A stretch of 64,000 nt of DNA from Sepioteuthis lessoniana (GCA_963585895.1 CAUZXS010000224.1:22501-86500), one strand, 5' to 3'; positions 10,966 to 21,127 are shown, numbered from the stretch's first letter. The notes: generated by a model not told the origin, from the sequence alone. Numbers and translations are program-made.

Positions 10966-11735
10966 TGTTGTGCTTTATGTGTACGACTATGAACAGAGTT
11001 CAGATAAGTGTGGTTACTCTTCTTTATCATTTTTTTTACCTAAATCTTTTTTTCTTTCTTTTTTTTTTTAGAGGGGTGCCTCAAATTTCATATAGCTCAG
11101 AGTACCGTACGTGAAAGTCCGCCCAGAGGAATATAATTAATATTCCGAGCATTTTTCTTGTTCTTTGTAGAGAATACAACTAATGTCACGTGATCTGTGT
11201 TTCTAGCCACTGTTTGTGCCTGACTTACACCCTCTTCTTTTGGTAGGGTGCACAGGCACGGAGGAGGGAATTCACTTATCTTGGTGAGTATTGTTGTACC
11301 AGTGTCTGGCACTGTCTGTTACACATATGAAGTCAGTAAACAAAATCGCGAACCAGGGAGTGTTCTTCTTTAAACACGACACAAGGAAGGAAAAGATGGA
11401 AAGAAAAGAAAATCGAACTGTGTTGACTAAACGACAAAAAATAAGTGGGGACTGCTCTTTATCCTCACCCCATCAACAAATCAACTCGGTCATCATTTAT
11501 GTCTTCTTCCTTTGATCAGCCAATAATTCTGTGTGGACTCTCTCCCCCACCAAAAAAAAAAAAATGCTTGACTATGTTCAGCCGCTTAACAAGGTTAAAG
11601 ACGAACACGTGCAACAAGGGATCGTGTCTTCGTACATAGTTCGTATCGAGGTCAATGACCTTACTAATGAGGTATATACTTAGCTCCCTGCCCGGGGCGT
11701 AATGGTTAACGCTATGGAAAATGGACTGGGTCAAG
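10965..11735. other. Unassigned spacer
   Basis: I recognise no protein here. A pyrimidine run ending in AG (about 11238-11246) and a 'ggtgagt' (11282-11288) bracket 36 bp and look like splice sites. With no open frame of known family this is not evidence of an exon. A tRNA-like fragment 'cggggcgtaatggttaac' occurs at 11694-11710. Confidence 0.3.
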
Positions 11736-11863
11736 TAAGGACGAACTTAAAAGCGACGTCCTCCGATACATGGACACACCAATGTTGGCTGACCAGCAAA
11801 AACTTACATACATCACTGGATGCTGTTTAGAGTACCTGCCAGAAGCGATGGACAATTGGGACA
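11736..11863 (+). pseudogene. RTE-like ORF2 C-terminal fragment (left of palindrome)
   Basis: The plus strand encodes pieces of the last ORF2 segment: a 'DELKSDVL'-like stretch, then HTNVG-type and AKTYIH-type words, then EYLPEAMDNW. The same segment is present at 12520-12850 and 24720-25190. Its reading continues on the far side of the palindromic insertion, at 12253 onward. Confidence 0.6.
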
Positions 11864-12252
11864 TTATTTACATTTTTCGGACTATTGTCCTCCTCTTTTT
11901 CGCCATGTTTATCTCAACGTTTCGGCCGTTGTACGCTTCGGCCTTCTTCATATGGTTGGAATGTTGAACTCAACCCTTTATTTCGCTCACCGGGGTTGAC
12001 TGTTCTAGTTACACCAACCATGTTTAATGGATGTCAGTTATCAGTTAACTGACATCCATTAAACATGGTTCGTGCAACTAGAACAGTCAACCCCGGTGAG
12101 CGAAATAAAGGGTTGAGTTCAACATTCCAACCATATGAAGAAGGCCGAAGCGTACAACGGCCGAAACGTTGAGATAAACATGGCGAAAAAGAGGAGGACA
12201 ATAGTCTGAAAAATGTAAATAATGTACATAATACCTCATCTCGGAAATATAC
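11864..12252. mobile_element. Palindromic hammerhead-like insertion with 12-bp target duplication
   Basis: Two long arms (about 11864-12029 and 12045-12220) are reverse complements with very few differences, separated by about 15 bp. The word 'acaattgggaca' occurs at 11852-11863 and again at 12253-12264, a 12-bp target-site duplication. Removing the insert rejoins an RTE ORF2 peptide, so this is a true insertion. Each arm, read outward, contains a stem 'ggccg...cggcc' followed by 'gaaac', resembling stem II and the GAAA of a hammerhead ribozyme. The first core strand is degraded. No protein is encoded. Confidence 0.75.
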
Positions 12253-12856
12253 ACAATTGGGACAGATTAGTAAGAGTTAGAGAAAAGGAGAAAAGAACTG
12301 GTGAATTGTAAAAAGAAATGATGATCATCATCGGTAAAAAGTATGAACGGCTATTGACTGATTAACAACCACATGGAAATCTGATCTCTCTGATAAAATA
12401 AAACGGGAATTCCTCCTAACTGTAGCGGCATAAGTATTATTGTATGGTTACACAACTTGGACTCTAACAAAACACCTGGAAAAAAAGCGAGACAGGAACC
12501 ACACTAGGATACTACGTGCTGTTTTGAACAAATCCTGGAAGCAGCACCCTACAAAATAACAGCTGTACAGCCACTTATCTCGCATCTCACAAATCATCCA
12601 AGTAAGACAAATAAGATATGCTAGGCACTGCTGGGAAAGTAAGGACGAACTAGTAAGCGACGTTCTCCCATGGACCCCTACACATGGGCACACCAGTGTT
12701 GGCCGACCGACAAAAACTTACATTCATCAGCTCTGTACAGACACTGAATGCAGTCTAGAAGACCAGTGAAGGGTTATAACCGATAGGGACGGATGGTAAG
12801 AGAGTCAAGAAAATTCATGATGTATGCTAGCTTTCATGATGATGATGATGATGATA
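12253..12856 (+). pseudogene. RTE-like ORF2 C-terminal fragments with TGA tail
   Basis: 12253-12300 finishes the copy broken by the palindrome. A second fragment (about 12430-12830) encodes, with interruptions, RILRAVLNKSWKQHPTK, HLSRISQIIQVRQIRYARH and VGRPTKTYIHQL. This is the conserved C-terminal segment that follows the RT in RTE-like ORF2s. It ends at 12834-12856 in (TGA)n, the kind of short-repeat 3' tail typical of RTE elements. Stops interrupt it at several points. Confidence 0.7.
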
Positions 12857-12929
12857 ACGACTTCAGAACTACATAATCTATTTTGCTTTTCACGAGAAAA
12901 TCAGTAACCTTTATTTCCAAGACTTAAGT

Positions 12930-13100
12930 AAAAGTAAAGTTGGCGACCGTTGTCGAGGGTAACCCGAAGGCTCCCTTTTCGATAGCTACTACACCAAGAT
13001 GTAAGGGAGAGTGCTACTCCTTTCCCTGGATTGCTCTACTTTACCCTTGATCCGTACCTTATAATGCTGTGTTAAGCAAGGAGGCATCAAGTACTATTTT
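12930..13100 (-). repeat. SINE-C, 3' part
   Basis: Reverse-oriented landmarks are 'aaagtaaagttggcgacc', 'ccgaaggctcccttttc', 'atagctactacacca' and 'tccctggattgctc', followed by 'ccttgatccgtacctta' and 'gtgttaagcaagga'. The tRNA-like head is missing here. It is present in the copies at 21128, 42543 and 61405. Confidence 0.75.
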
Positions 13101-13104
13101 TTGA

Positions 13105-13318
13105 GTTGTATAATATCATATCAATTTTCATGGATTATTTAAGGCCAAAATCACCCTTGTAGAAGAACAGCAGTGATACTATTGGGAGTGGGGGGAAGGG
13201 ATAAGAGGTTTCATACATTTCCAAATTCCGAAAGTGAACATAACAGCGAGAGTGGAGTTCGAACTCGCTTACTTCGGAGCTGCTGTCGAGCACTTTAGCC
13301 ACTACGCCACGGAGACTC
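13105..13318 (-). repeat. SINE-B copy
   Basis: Head with box B 'gagttcgaactcc', the 'gttcactttcgg' block, tail 'atggattatttaaggcc', and 'gaagaacagcagtgatactatt', all reversed. The head ends 'agtctccgtggcgtagtggctaaa', a variant of the usual SINE-B start. Confidence 0.75.
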
Positions 13319-13319
13319 C

Positions 13320-13735
13320 GTCTATAACAATAAATAGTAGGTTTGACTAGGCTCTTGAACTATTGTAAAGTAACCAGTCTATAAGGTAAATTGAATTCAA
13401 ATTAGTTGTTCCGAGGATAAATACCTACAAGAACCAACTGAGTGAACCAGTCATTTAGTAAGAATATCAAAAATGCCTAAATACCCCCTACGGTTGGTTG
13501 TCTCTCCATTGGGTTCACTCACACACATACACACACACATACACACACACCAAGAGATTCTGAGCCATTTGAGGCACGCTGAGTGCAACGATTATCTTCG
13601 TGGAGAATGGAATCAGCGAACCTAGTTCAAATTCTCGACGAAGCTATATGAGTTTCACTTTGCCCTTGTGAAAGGCATGAAACCATCTCTTCTCAACCCC
13701 CTGGCTATGAGTAAATTGTTTCAGTTTCGATTTCT
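13320..13735. repeat. SINE-A/B relics and (CA)n
   Basis: 13345-13420 matches the SINE-A tail region. 13520-13550 is a (CACA)n run. 13575-13700 carries a degraded SINE-A/B head and centre ('gtgcaacgattatcttcgtgg', 'gttcaaattctcgacga'). Confidence 0.5.
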
Positions 13736-14235
13736 TTGTTTTAATAGCATGTCAACCTTTGCGGATTATTTAATGCCAAAGCAATCCTTATTGAATAACA
13801 GTAGTGATACTATTTAACCCATATTTAGGAGAGTAAGGGTTTCCCAAAAAAAATTTGTCCAAAAGAGAACGTAATAGCGTGACTAAAGCTCGAAGTCACT
13901 TACTTCGAAGCTAGTTTGATTTATTTGTTAAATGGCAAATCAAACATCACAGGTTATTTAATGCCAAAGCCAGAAGAACATTGGTGATACTATTGAACCC
14001 ACAGCTGAGTAGAGGGAATAAGGGGTTCACACCTTTCCTAAGCATATTAGTTCGAAAGTGAATATAATAGTGAAACTGGAATTCGAACTCGCTTACTACG
14101 ATGTTACAGTTCAGCACGTTAGCCACCAGGCCATGAACATTCCTTATTTCCGGTTGGTAGGTTGTTTGGTTGGGTTTTTATGGTATATCAACCTTTGTAG
14201 CTTATTTAACGCCAAATCCATTTTTATGCAAATAG
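13736..14235 (-). repeat. Cluster of three SINE-B copies
   Basis: Three reverse-oriented copies follow one another: about 13736-13910, 13912-14140, and a tail-only fragment 14155-14230. Each starts (reading left to right) with the tail motif 'ttaaatggca.atca' or 'ttttatggtatatca', passes 'ttatttaatgccaaagcca', and the first two reach the 'gaactcgcttactacga' head. The repeated tail-to-head junctions suggest that SINEs land preferentially at tails of earlier copies. Confidence 0.7.
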
Positions 14236-14244
14236 TCAGTTCTA

Positions 14245-14780
14245 TTTCAAACAATTCAGTTTAGCACGAGTACACAGTTTAATTGTCGAAAACATTTTCT
14301 TTCAAGTTATTCTGTTTATTCAAAGAGTTCTAATTCAGCTTATTCAGTTTAGTATAAGTACAGATTTTCTTTACACACAGTTAAATGTCAAAACAGTTCT
14401 ATATTAAACAATTCAGTTTAGCATAACCATGCAGTTTAAATGTAAGTACAGTTTAATTGTTAAAACATTTCTATTTCAAGCTATTCAGTTTAGTCAAACA
14501 GTTCTAATTCAAACAAGTTTTTCTAATATTTTAAACAAACCTGAGCTCATTTTCCTTCACAGTTAAGATTTCAAGCATTTCTATCCAGTATAAATCATTC
14601 TATTTACTTTTCCTCGTTTCTTTGCACACAGTTAAATTATTTCGAGAGTTACTATGTAACCGTAAGAATTTAACATCAGTCATTTGTTTGCACACATTTA
14701 AATAGATACGTATGATATGCAAGAGATTAACAAATTAAAGGGTGATTGAGCTTATAAGTTTGCCTAGAGTTAAGTGGTTT
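14245..14780 (+). repeat. Rep-1 tail array
   Basis: Repeated 'ttcagtttag', 'acacagttaaatg' and 'aaacagttctatttcaaacaattcag' words lie about 60-70 bp apart. They match the arrays at 38990-39200 and 55200-55420. Confidence 0.6.
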
Positions 14781-15049
14781 CAAGAATTGTAGTTTTTGAT
14801 TATTTCTTCAAGATTAAGGCTGGCAACTACGCAGTCTGTGTCGCTATCCATACTTTCTATACCATAGGTCCTTTTTAGGGTTTTTGTTGATCCCTGAGCA
14901 TTGAATTGTTTGGTTCTTATAAGCGACTTTGTTGCTGAGGGCATTTTGAATGAGTTTCCTCGTCTTTCCTTATTCACTTTGGTGTTCATCTGTATTTTCG
15001 CAGTTTGGCTAATGGGAACTTGTGACCTATTTCCGGGTAAATTGTTAGG

Positions 15050-15130
15050 TAGACAGGGTTATTAGCCTTGATAAGGTAACCAAGTCCAGGAGAAGAGAAA
15101 CTTTTAACTGAAACCAACTGTACACTGCAT
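15050..15130 (+). repeat. SINE-A tail fragment
   Basis: 'agccttgataaggtaaccaagtc', 'aggagaagagaaact' and 'actgaaaccaactgtacac' match the SINE-A 3' section at 9030-9090. Confidence 0.5.
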
Positions 15131-15173
15131 AAAAATCACTGACGAAATTAAATCACTGACGAAATTAAATCAG

Positions 15174-15400
15174 GGGGTGTCCTCGTGGTGTAATGGTTAA
15201 AGCGATGGACTGTGGAATCGTAGTACGCGAGTTCGTACTCCAGTCGCGCTATTACGTTGACTTTCGGGCAAATACCCTTGGGAAAGGTATGAACCCCCAG
15301 CTATGGATTAAATAGTACCACTACTGTTCTTCTAGGAGAATGGCTTTGGCATTAAATAGCCTAAAAAGAGTTGATATGCCATTAAATAAAGAAAGAAAAA
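15174..15400 (+). repeat. SINE-B copy, near full length
   Basis: Box A 'gtggtgtaatggttaaag' and box B 'gagttcgtactcc' lie 25-65 bp into the element, followed by 'gcgctattacgttgacttt'. The shared central domain ('cttgggaaaggtatgaaccc', 'cagctatggattaaatagta') and the 'gttcttctaggagaatggc', 'tttggcattaaatag', 'gttgatatgccattaaa' tail come next, ending in an A-rich stretch. It is a useful reference copy: about 225 bp and tRNA-derived by its head. Confidence 0.85.
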
Positions 15401-15840
15401 AGAAAAAAATTAAATCAATTAAAATTGTATTCGAAACCTCAACGTAGAAAATAACGCTGTGAATCGGAATAGGAAATAAAATAAGTAATAGCTTCATTTG
15501 GGAAGTTTTACGTTGATTTTTTTAATTACTTTTGCTTTGTGAAAGAAAATCTTTTTATATTCTCATATTGAGGCAAACACGACCGGTAAGGTTTACGCAG
15601 TTTTATTTCAACGCATCTTGTTTTAACGACAAAGGGAAACAACCGCTATCATTCTAAAAAACAGATTACTCCATAATATATATATATAGTCAGCGTCCAA
15701 AGACAGTGTGTTTAGATTATTTGCATATAGAATATATAAGGAATATCATATAAATCTATGTGAGTGCTCGATGTATGGCTATTGTTACATATCTTTTTCC
15801 ATCTAGGTTTATATAACAAAACTCACATACAGAGCGTATA

Positions 15841-16036
15841 CAGTGCAATTAGAAGGCAACTCAAACCTGGTTAAATTGTCATTTCAAATTTATTTCGCCG
15901 GAGAATATCATTATATTCTCCGTCTCATCATGAACATACATGTTTAACTTCAGATATGGTCATCTGATGAGACGGAGAGTATAATGATATTCTCCGGCGA
16001 AATAAATTTATAATGACAATTTAACCAGGTTTGAGT
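15841..16036. mobile_element. Inverted arm pair carrying hammerhead motifs
   Basis: Left arm about 15841-15934 and right arm about 15959-16036 are reverse complements (for example 'cctggttaaattgtcat' against 'atgacaatttaaccagg'), with a spacer of about 25 bp. The right arm contains a hammerhead motif with all core bases (see 15959-16017). The left arm has the same stem II and GAAA on the minus strand, but its first core strand reads CATGATGA and its stem III palindrome is altered. No coding sequence is present. The right flank is a (TA)n run. Confidence 0.75.
15959..16017 (+). ncRNA. Hammerhead ribozyme motif, intact core
   Basis: Stem I 5' strand GTCAT (15959-15963) is followed by core CTGATGA (15964-15970). 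A long stem II has strands about 15971-15980 and 15989-15998, with mostly Watson-Crick pairs and one A-G mismatch. Core GAA is at 15999-16001. Stem III is the palindrome ATAAATTTAT (16002-16011). The cleavage-site nucleotide is A (16012), and stem I closes with ATGAC (16013-16017), fully complementary to GTCAT. All invariant positions of the hammerhead consensus are met (CUGANGA, GAA, A15.1-U16.1, H17 not G). The tiny stem III resembles hammerheads of Penelope-like elements and retrozymes, which tend to work as dimers. Activity has not been shown. Confidence 0.75.
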
Positions 16037-16044
16037 TTCCTTCG

Positions 16045-16051
16045 AAATGCA

Positions 16052-16080
<29 letters not shown>
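16045..16080. repeat. (TA)n microsatellite
   Basis: About 28 bp of TA lie directly outside the right hammerhead arm. Confidence 0.85.
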
Positions 16081-16082
<2 letters not shown>

Positions 16083-17403
16083 CATTCACAGACATTAATA
16101 CATATATCAATATTTATATATGTATATTAATATTTCTTGTGTAATTCCCATTTGACTTTTTCTCTGTGCGTTTTATTAGCATCCATGTGGTGCATCCATA
16201 GAGTAATATGGATACAGTAATATTCTGAAAGAAATCCTGTTTTATTTTATCATATATATGATCGATAACCTGCCAATAGTATTCCACGCTTTCGCTAGGC
16301 TTATCTTAACATCACTTTCCATTGATGAGATGTTACTGTCGAAGTATGTTAACTGGTTCATGATTTTTTTAGGCTTGTCATTTAGAGTGAACATGGTTCC
16401 TTTTGGTTTAAAACATATTTACTCCATTTTATCTGCATTCACATAGAGGCCAAATCCTCCAGTGGCTTGCCCTAAGCTAATCAGTAGGGATTCTGCTTGG
16501 ACTGGTGTATTTATAGGAAGCACTAGATCGTCTGCATAGTTAGCATGTCATAGTTTCTGCGGGATATCGTCTGCTTCTTGCTTTTTTTTTTATGTGAAAC
16601 CATTTTCTTTTATTAGATCAATAGACGTTCGAAATACGTAGTCTTGGTAGAGTAAAAACAAATATGATGCTAATGTATTTCCTTGCAAGACTCCAGTGAC
16701 TATGTCGAAGAAGGCAGTGTCTCTATCAGGTGAACGAACCATTGTTTTCAGTTTTTGTAAAGTATTATCAGTTTCTTTGGAAACTGTGAATAAAATACTT
16801 TGGAGAAATCTAAGAAGAGTAGCACTGCTCTGAAATTCTTTGCTTGTACTCCTTCAATGATTCAACGGATTCTCAAAATCTATAAGGTTGTGGAACGATT
16901 TCTTCGAAAGACGTCTCTTTTTTTATAAAAAATTTCTTGATTCCGGGTCAGATTCGATTGAGGAGAAGGGTAGAATAAATTTTAATAGCTATAGCAGTCG
17001 CAGTTATGCCTCTGTAGTTCTTTGTGATTCCAAGGTCGCCTTTCTCAGAGAAGGGAAGTGTGCAACCTTTCGTCTATTTATCGACTGTGCTTTGTTTATA
17101 GACTGCGTTGCATAGTCGGAAAAGTATGTCATTAAATTTTCTTGTCTTCCAAGCTTCAGTAGGTATTTCGTTAAGGGCTGCAGTTTTTCCGTTTTTACGT
17201 TTTTTCCTTAATGCGCCAAGTTCTTCTTTCTTAAACTGTCCTAGTTTGACGTCTAGTTGGCCATTAATGATTTTTTGGATAGATTTGTCAGTGATTTCAG
17301 GAGGGTTTCCGAGCAGATTCTAGAAATGTTCTTTCCACTTCAGACATCTTTCTTCTTGGCAGGCAGCTTTTTGTTTTGCTCTCAGTGAGCTCTTCTGTTC
17401 ACT

Positions 17404-17487
17404 CACTTCATTTACTGTCAGCTATGCGATTCACTTCATTTACTGTCAGCTATGCGACTCACTTCATTTACTGTCAGCTATGCGATT
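17404..17487 (+). repeat. 28-bp tandem repeat x3
   Basis: Three perfect or near-perfect copies of a 28-bp unit beginning 'cacttcatttactg' lie inside the RTE copy. The near identity indicates a local expansion later than the LINE insertion. Confidence 0.85.
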
Positions 17488-18007
17488 TATAACTGTCTAT
17501 CTTCTGATAAAGTTCCAACTTTATTGATTTGAACTTGTAAGATATTCTGATTGCTCATTTTGGTATAAGTTGGTTAGTTCTTTTTAGTTCTTTTCCTAAG
17601 TTTCTGTGAGCTAGCATTTCGAGGATATCTTTTATTGAGTAAAGATGTCTTTTTTAAGTTATCTCGCTTTTTCCTAACTACTAGTGACTCCAATGGAACT
17701 CTACATTTGACTCTTGCTTTGATTGGTATTCACTCTGTTGCTTCTTGCATGTGGGCTGTAATGAAGTTTTCATATTTGTCATTCTGAGTATGTCTGTTAG
17801 ATACTCCTGAAGTGTATCGAATTTGTTTCTTACAGTTACCGTATATTTATTGCTTATATCTCTATTGATAAGTGAGTGCCAGTAGTAACGTATGATTTGG
17901 ACTGTTTGTCTCTTATTTCTGTTTTGCCTCAAGTGTTTCTTTGCTGTGACTATCATATGATCGGAAGATACACTCTCAAAAAAGCTATTAATCCACTTCC
18001 TGTTTAT

Positions 18008-18294
18008 CATATTTACCAAAGCCCTCCGCTCAGGCAGGATATGACACAAGGTCAATTTTTTAAGCGGAGTTTAACAGGTTTGAATTCAGAGTTTTCCTTC
18101 TCCTAGATTAGTTGCCTCACCAAGGCTGAAGAACCTAGTCTGCCCTACTATATACCCATAGCTGGAGGGAGAATAATTGGATTCATACCTTTCCCATTTT
18201 CCTATGTGAAAATGCAATCAGTCTCGTCCAGGATTTGAACTCGTGTCGCCGTGTCCAATTCCTGCGACGATAACCATTACACCACGGGTACCTC
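18008..18294 (-). mobile_element. SINE-A insertion with 12-bp target duplication
   Basis: 'cttcctgtttat' occurs at 17996-18007 and 18295-18306 and brackets a complete SINE-A in reverse. Read on the minus strand: head 'acccgtggtgtaatggttatcg', box B 'gagttcaaatcctgg', the shared central domain, a tail 'ttaggcaactaatctagga'-like block, and an end about 'ttgtgtcatatcctgcctg'. The insertion splits the RTE endonuclease reading frame and shows element boundaries and a length of about 287 bp. The duplication length fits LINE-mediated insertion. Confidence 0.85.
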
Positions 18295-18464
18295 CTTCCT
18301 GTTTATGAGTATGTAATCTATCTGTGCTTTAGCATAATTTGGAGGTCCATAGTTTTCCCTCCCTTTTTGTAAATTTAGTCTTTTGGCATAAATGGCTGCT
18401 CTCGAGTGAAAAATCTGATAAATATTCGGCATGTGTACATATACATGTATATATCGATAATTAC

Positions 18465-18830
18465 AAATGAGTCCCATTATAAATTTATTTCAACAGTCTT
18501 TTTACCAGACTGTATCTTCAGATGGAATACAAGATTTTATTGGAGTTTTCACCGCTAGACCGGGGTATATATTTTTACATTTAGATTTAGAAATAATAAT
18601 TCAATATATATTTAAAAAAAAAGAAAGGAATTTATTATGCCAACTGAATATAATTATCCAATAGATTATGAATTAGATATTAATCAGTTAATTTCTCGTG
18701 TTGTCCCGGACTCCTTTATTTGTAAGCAAAACTTTTAAAGATTTTTAAAAATTTTCTATACATTTTAATAGTTATTTTTTATATGTGTTATATATATTAA
18801 ACGAAAGTTAATTCCAAAAAGCCTAATTGT
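18465..18830. mobile_element. Single-arm hammerhead element fragment
   Basis: Starts with a minus-strand hammerhead motif (18472-18527) that reads outward to the left. AT-rich sequence follows, containing a 32-codon plus-strand frame from ATG at about 18638 (start MPTEYNYPIDYELDINQL). I do not recognise that peptide. No second arm was found to the right before a SINE-B at 18893. It may be a truncated relative of the element at 27.2-36.9 kb. Confidence 0.5.
18472..18527 (-). ncRNA. Hammerhead ribozyme motif with compensated stem I
   Basis: On the minus strand: stem I 5' strand TTCCAT (18527-18522), then core CTGAAGA (18521-18515; position 7 of the core may be any base). Stem II ACAGTC/GACTGT follows, with one U-U mismatch at its base. 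Then come GAA, the same palindromic stem III ATAAATTTAT (18488-18479), cleavage nucleotide A (18478) and ATGGGA (18477-18472). TTCCAT pairs with ATGGGA over six positions, whereas the copy at 15959 uses GTCAT with ATGAC. Both strands of stem I changed together, which suggests the fold was selected. Confidence 0.65.
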
Positions 18831-18884
18831 ATCATCCTTATTCTAACTTAAATCTAATAAATCCATATAGATATATAGCTAAAG

Positions 18885-19092
18885 TACGGTACAACGGCCT
18901 CGGAGTAAATGGGTGCGAACTCCAATCGTGCTATTACATTCACTTTTTGACTAATACTCTGGGGAAATTTATGAGCCTCCTTATCTCCCCGGCTATGGGT
19001 CGAATAGTATCATTGTTGATCTTTCACAAAGATGGCATTAGTACGATATTTCCCACAAAGGTTGATATGCCATTTAAGAAAGAAAGAAAATG
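18885..19092 (+). repeat. SINE-B copy
   Basis: The head is degraded but box B region 'gtgcgaactccaatcgtgctattac', 'attcactttttgac', central 'ctatgggtcgaatagtatc' and tail 'gttgatatgccatttaa' are present. It ends in an A/G-rich run. Confidence 0.75.
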
Positions 19093-19094
19093 TT

Positions 19095-19640
19095 TCCGTA
19101 TTCCGGCTTAATGCTAATAATTTTCAAGAAGATCTATTTGAACTATAAATTGGGCCAGTAGAGGAATGGTAGTTGGTTAGATATTGTTTCCTCAAAGCAC
19201 AATAAATGCGAGAACGATTCTCGACGAATTAACAACAGCATATTCTATTGCTTGAGCAAACGTAACAGAATGTATACAAAAATGACAATTTGATACAAAA
19301 AATTTCGAAAGAATTTTATGAAGCAAAGTCTTCCTTTGTGTAGAAAAATCTTTCGCGTAAGCACAAGTAAGAGGAATAGAAGTTTTGAATAAAGAATTAC
19401 ATCTTCAAGAAGTGTATTGTTCTAGAGTGTTATATCTAATTCGATGCGTGTTTTCTTAGGAGCGAAAGAGTCAGGTTTATTTCAAGGTATTGCATTCATA
19501 ATAAGAAGAGACTTTGGCTTTAGCAGCTTGCGTTTAAATACTGGTTTGACAACACCTCCGACTAGCTATTGGCGAACTAGGGAGGTAATAATCTTTTGTC
19601 TTTTATAACTCGTGGTGTCTCTTACTATTTTGAATGCATT
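19095..19640. other. AT-rich spacer
   Basis: No gene or clear repeat seen. Reading frames are short and unassigned. Confidence 0.35.
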
Positions 19641-20205
19641 AAAACTCGTCTCTAATAGGTACTACCACTCGAAGACAGAGTGGACCTGAAAGTAATGACA
19701 GGGAAGAGATTGATTGATTTTAAAACATTGGTAAACGTGTTAAAACATGTGTTAACATGTGTTATGCCAAGAGGTTAGGGAATCGTGTTCATTGCACGTT
19801 CAAATTTACATTTTTGGTGTAGTTGGGGGAGGGTTCCACACGGTGGACTGAATAACTTTTAAACGGGTGTATTTCACCCATGGCTAGGACCTTAAAAGAT
19901 ACCACCATTCCCGGACAAAGTAGATATGGAAATAATGGTAATGAAGGTCAAACCTTGGTGGGGTGGCTATTCCTCTACAGGGCAGACCAATATGACCCTA
20001 ACAGGTTAGAGTGGACCTTGGAATGATGGCAATGACGAGTACTCCACACTCCCCAGATCCAAGGAAGGGGAGTCTCACCACCGGATGCAGTTTAGTGACA
20101 TATCAAGAACACCCATTTTGAGGGCAGGGTGTTCTTAACCCTCTACTGGGAATGCACTTTGTGTATTCTGAGCTCTGCTGACTGGATGATGATGATGATG
20201 ATGTG
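19640..20205 (+). repeat. Two overlapping Rep-1 copies ending in (TGA)n
   Basis: Landmarks occur twice: 'taataggtactaccactcgaagacagagtgga' (19657-) and 'aaaagataccaccattcc' (19895-). They are followed by 'gacagagtggac', 'actccccagatc' and 'ttctgagctctgctgac', ending in (GAT)n at 20187-20203. The longest Rep-1 reading runs about 350 bp. Confidence 0.6.
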
Positions 20206-20784
20206 TGTATATGTGTGTCTGTGCGTGTCTGTGTCTGTATATGTGTGTATGTGTGTTTACTTTGGCTTACATTTTGTATAAATATGAATTTCAGCGAGTG
20301 GATAAAAGATAAAGTTTAAAAAAGAAAAGAAAAGATGAATGTAGAATGTTTAGTTTAAAAGTTTGTTTTAGCATTTCACAAGAAGAAAATGGTACATTGT
20401 GTACGTTGCATTTCAGAGGCGAGGGCAAACACAACAGGTGTCAGTTTTTCTTCTTCTTTTTTTTTTCCTTTACCTCACCCCTTACTCGGTGTAATATGAG
20501 TTTCTTTTTCCAATTTGTCGATGGAAGGAGACGAACAAACTCAGACGTTAAGTAAATTTTAAATTGCCTTGAGGGAAAAGCCATGTTTGTGTGATATTGA
20601 CATTCGACGGTACTGTTAGTCCAAATATGTCGATACTGAATCATTGCAAAGGCAAGAGGCAAACAACATGCTCTTTTCCCATCTCGGGTCTTTCATACGT
20701 CCGTGGTAAAGATTGACGTAGGGGAGGGCGGTTAAATATGATAAATTTAAAAGTGACTTTGCAAAAAACTCAGTGAATAAACTC

Positions 20785-21008
20785 AATGATACATAGGGAC
20801 TCCCCGTTGCGAAATGACCGAAGTGTTGGACGACAACTTCGGAGCAAGCGAGATCAAACTCCAGTCGAGCTATTACGTTCACTTTCAGGCCAATCTCCTT
20901 GGGAAAGGCATGAACCCTCTTATCCCCACCAGCTATGGATTAAATAGGATCATTGTTGTAATTCTACAAGGTTGGCTTTGGTAATAAATAATCCACGAAA
21001 GTTGATAC
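20785..21008 (+). repeat. SINE-B copy
   Basis: 'gactccccgttgcgaaatgacc' head variant, box B 'gagatcaaactccag', 'cgagctattacgttcacttt', 'ccttgggaaaggcatgaacc', 'cagctatggattaaatagg', 'ttggctttggtaataaata' and 'gttgata'. It is followed by unrelated text. Confidence 0.75.
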
Positions 21009-21127
21009 AAAGATACTCAATGATACATGAAAATGTGTGGCCGGTAATAAAGTCACTGCTAAAAGTCACAATTTTATCAAGGAAAAAAACACAGTTTTAG
21101 CGAGAAAAAAAATCGCAATTTCGGCTT

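Larger units (their letters stand above)
16150..18435 (-). pseudogene. RTE-like LINE ORF2, copy 2
   Basis: Read from 18435 down. The endonuclease C-terminal part is split (GRENYGPPNYAKAQIDYILI at about 18310-18380, resuming at 18000 with RKWINSFF and SSDHMIVTAKKHLRQNRNKR), interrupted by a SINE-A. A linker with NKYTVTVRNKFDTLQEYLTD follows, then broken RT blocks matching copy 1 (17340-16560). Post-RT sequence at 16150-16540 includes YVNADK-like, PKGTMFTLNDKPKKIM and KAWNTIGR stretches. Every block has stops or shifts. This copy extends further 3' than copy 1, so the two complement each other for defining the family. The palm region is badly degraded. Confidence 0.75.

Noticed and set aside
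11238..11290. Acceptor and donor splice words around 36 bp
   Set aside because: No flanking exons or conserved protein; such words are frequent by chance in 64 kb.
15174..15250. Possible tRNA gene
   Set aside because: Box A and B are present, but the rest does not form a cloverleaf and the sequence is the head of a repeated SINE.
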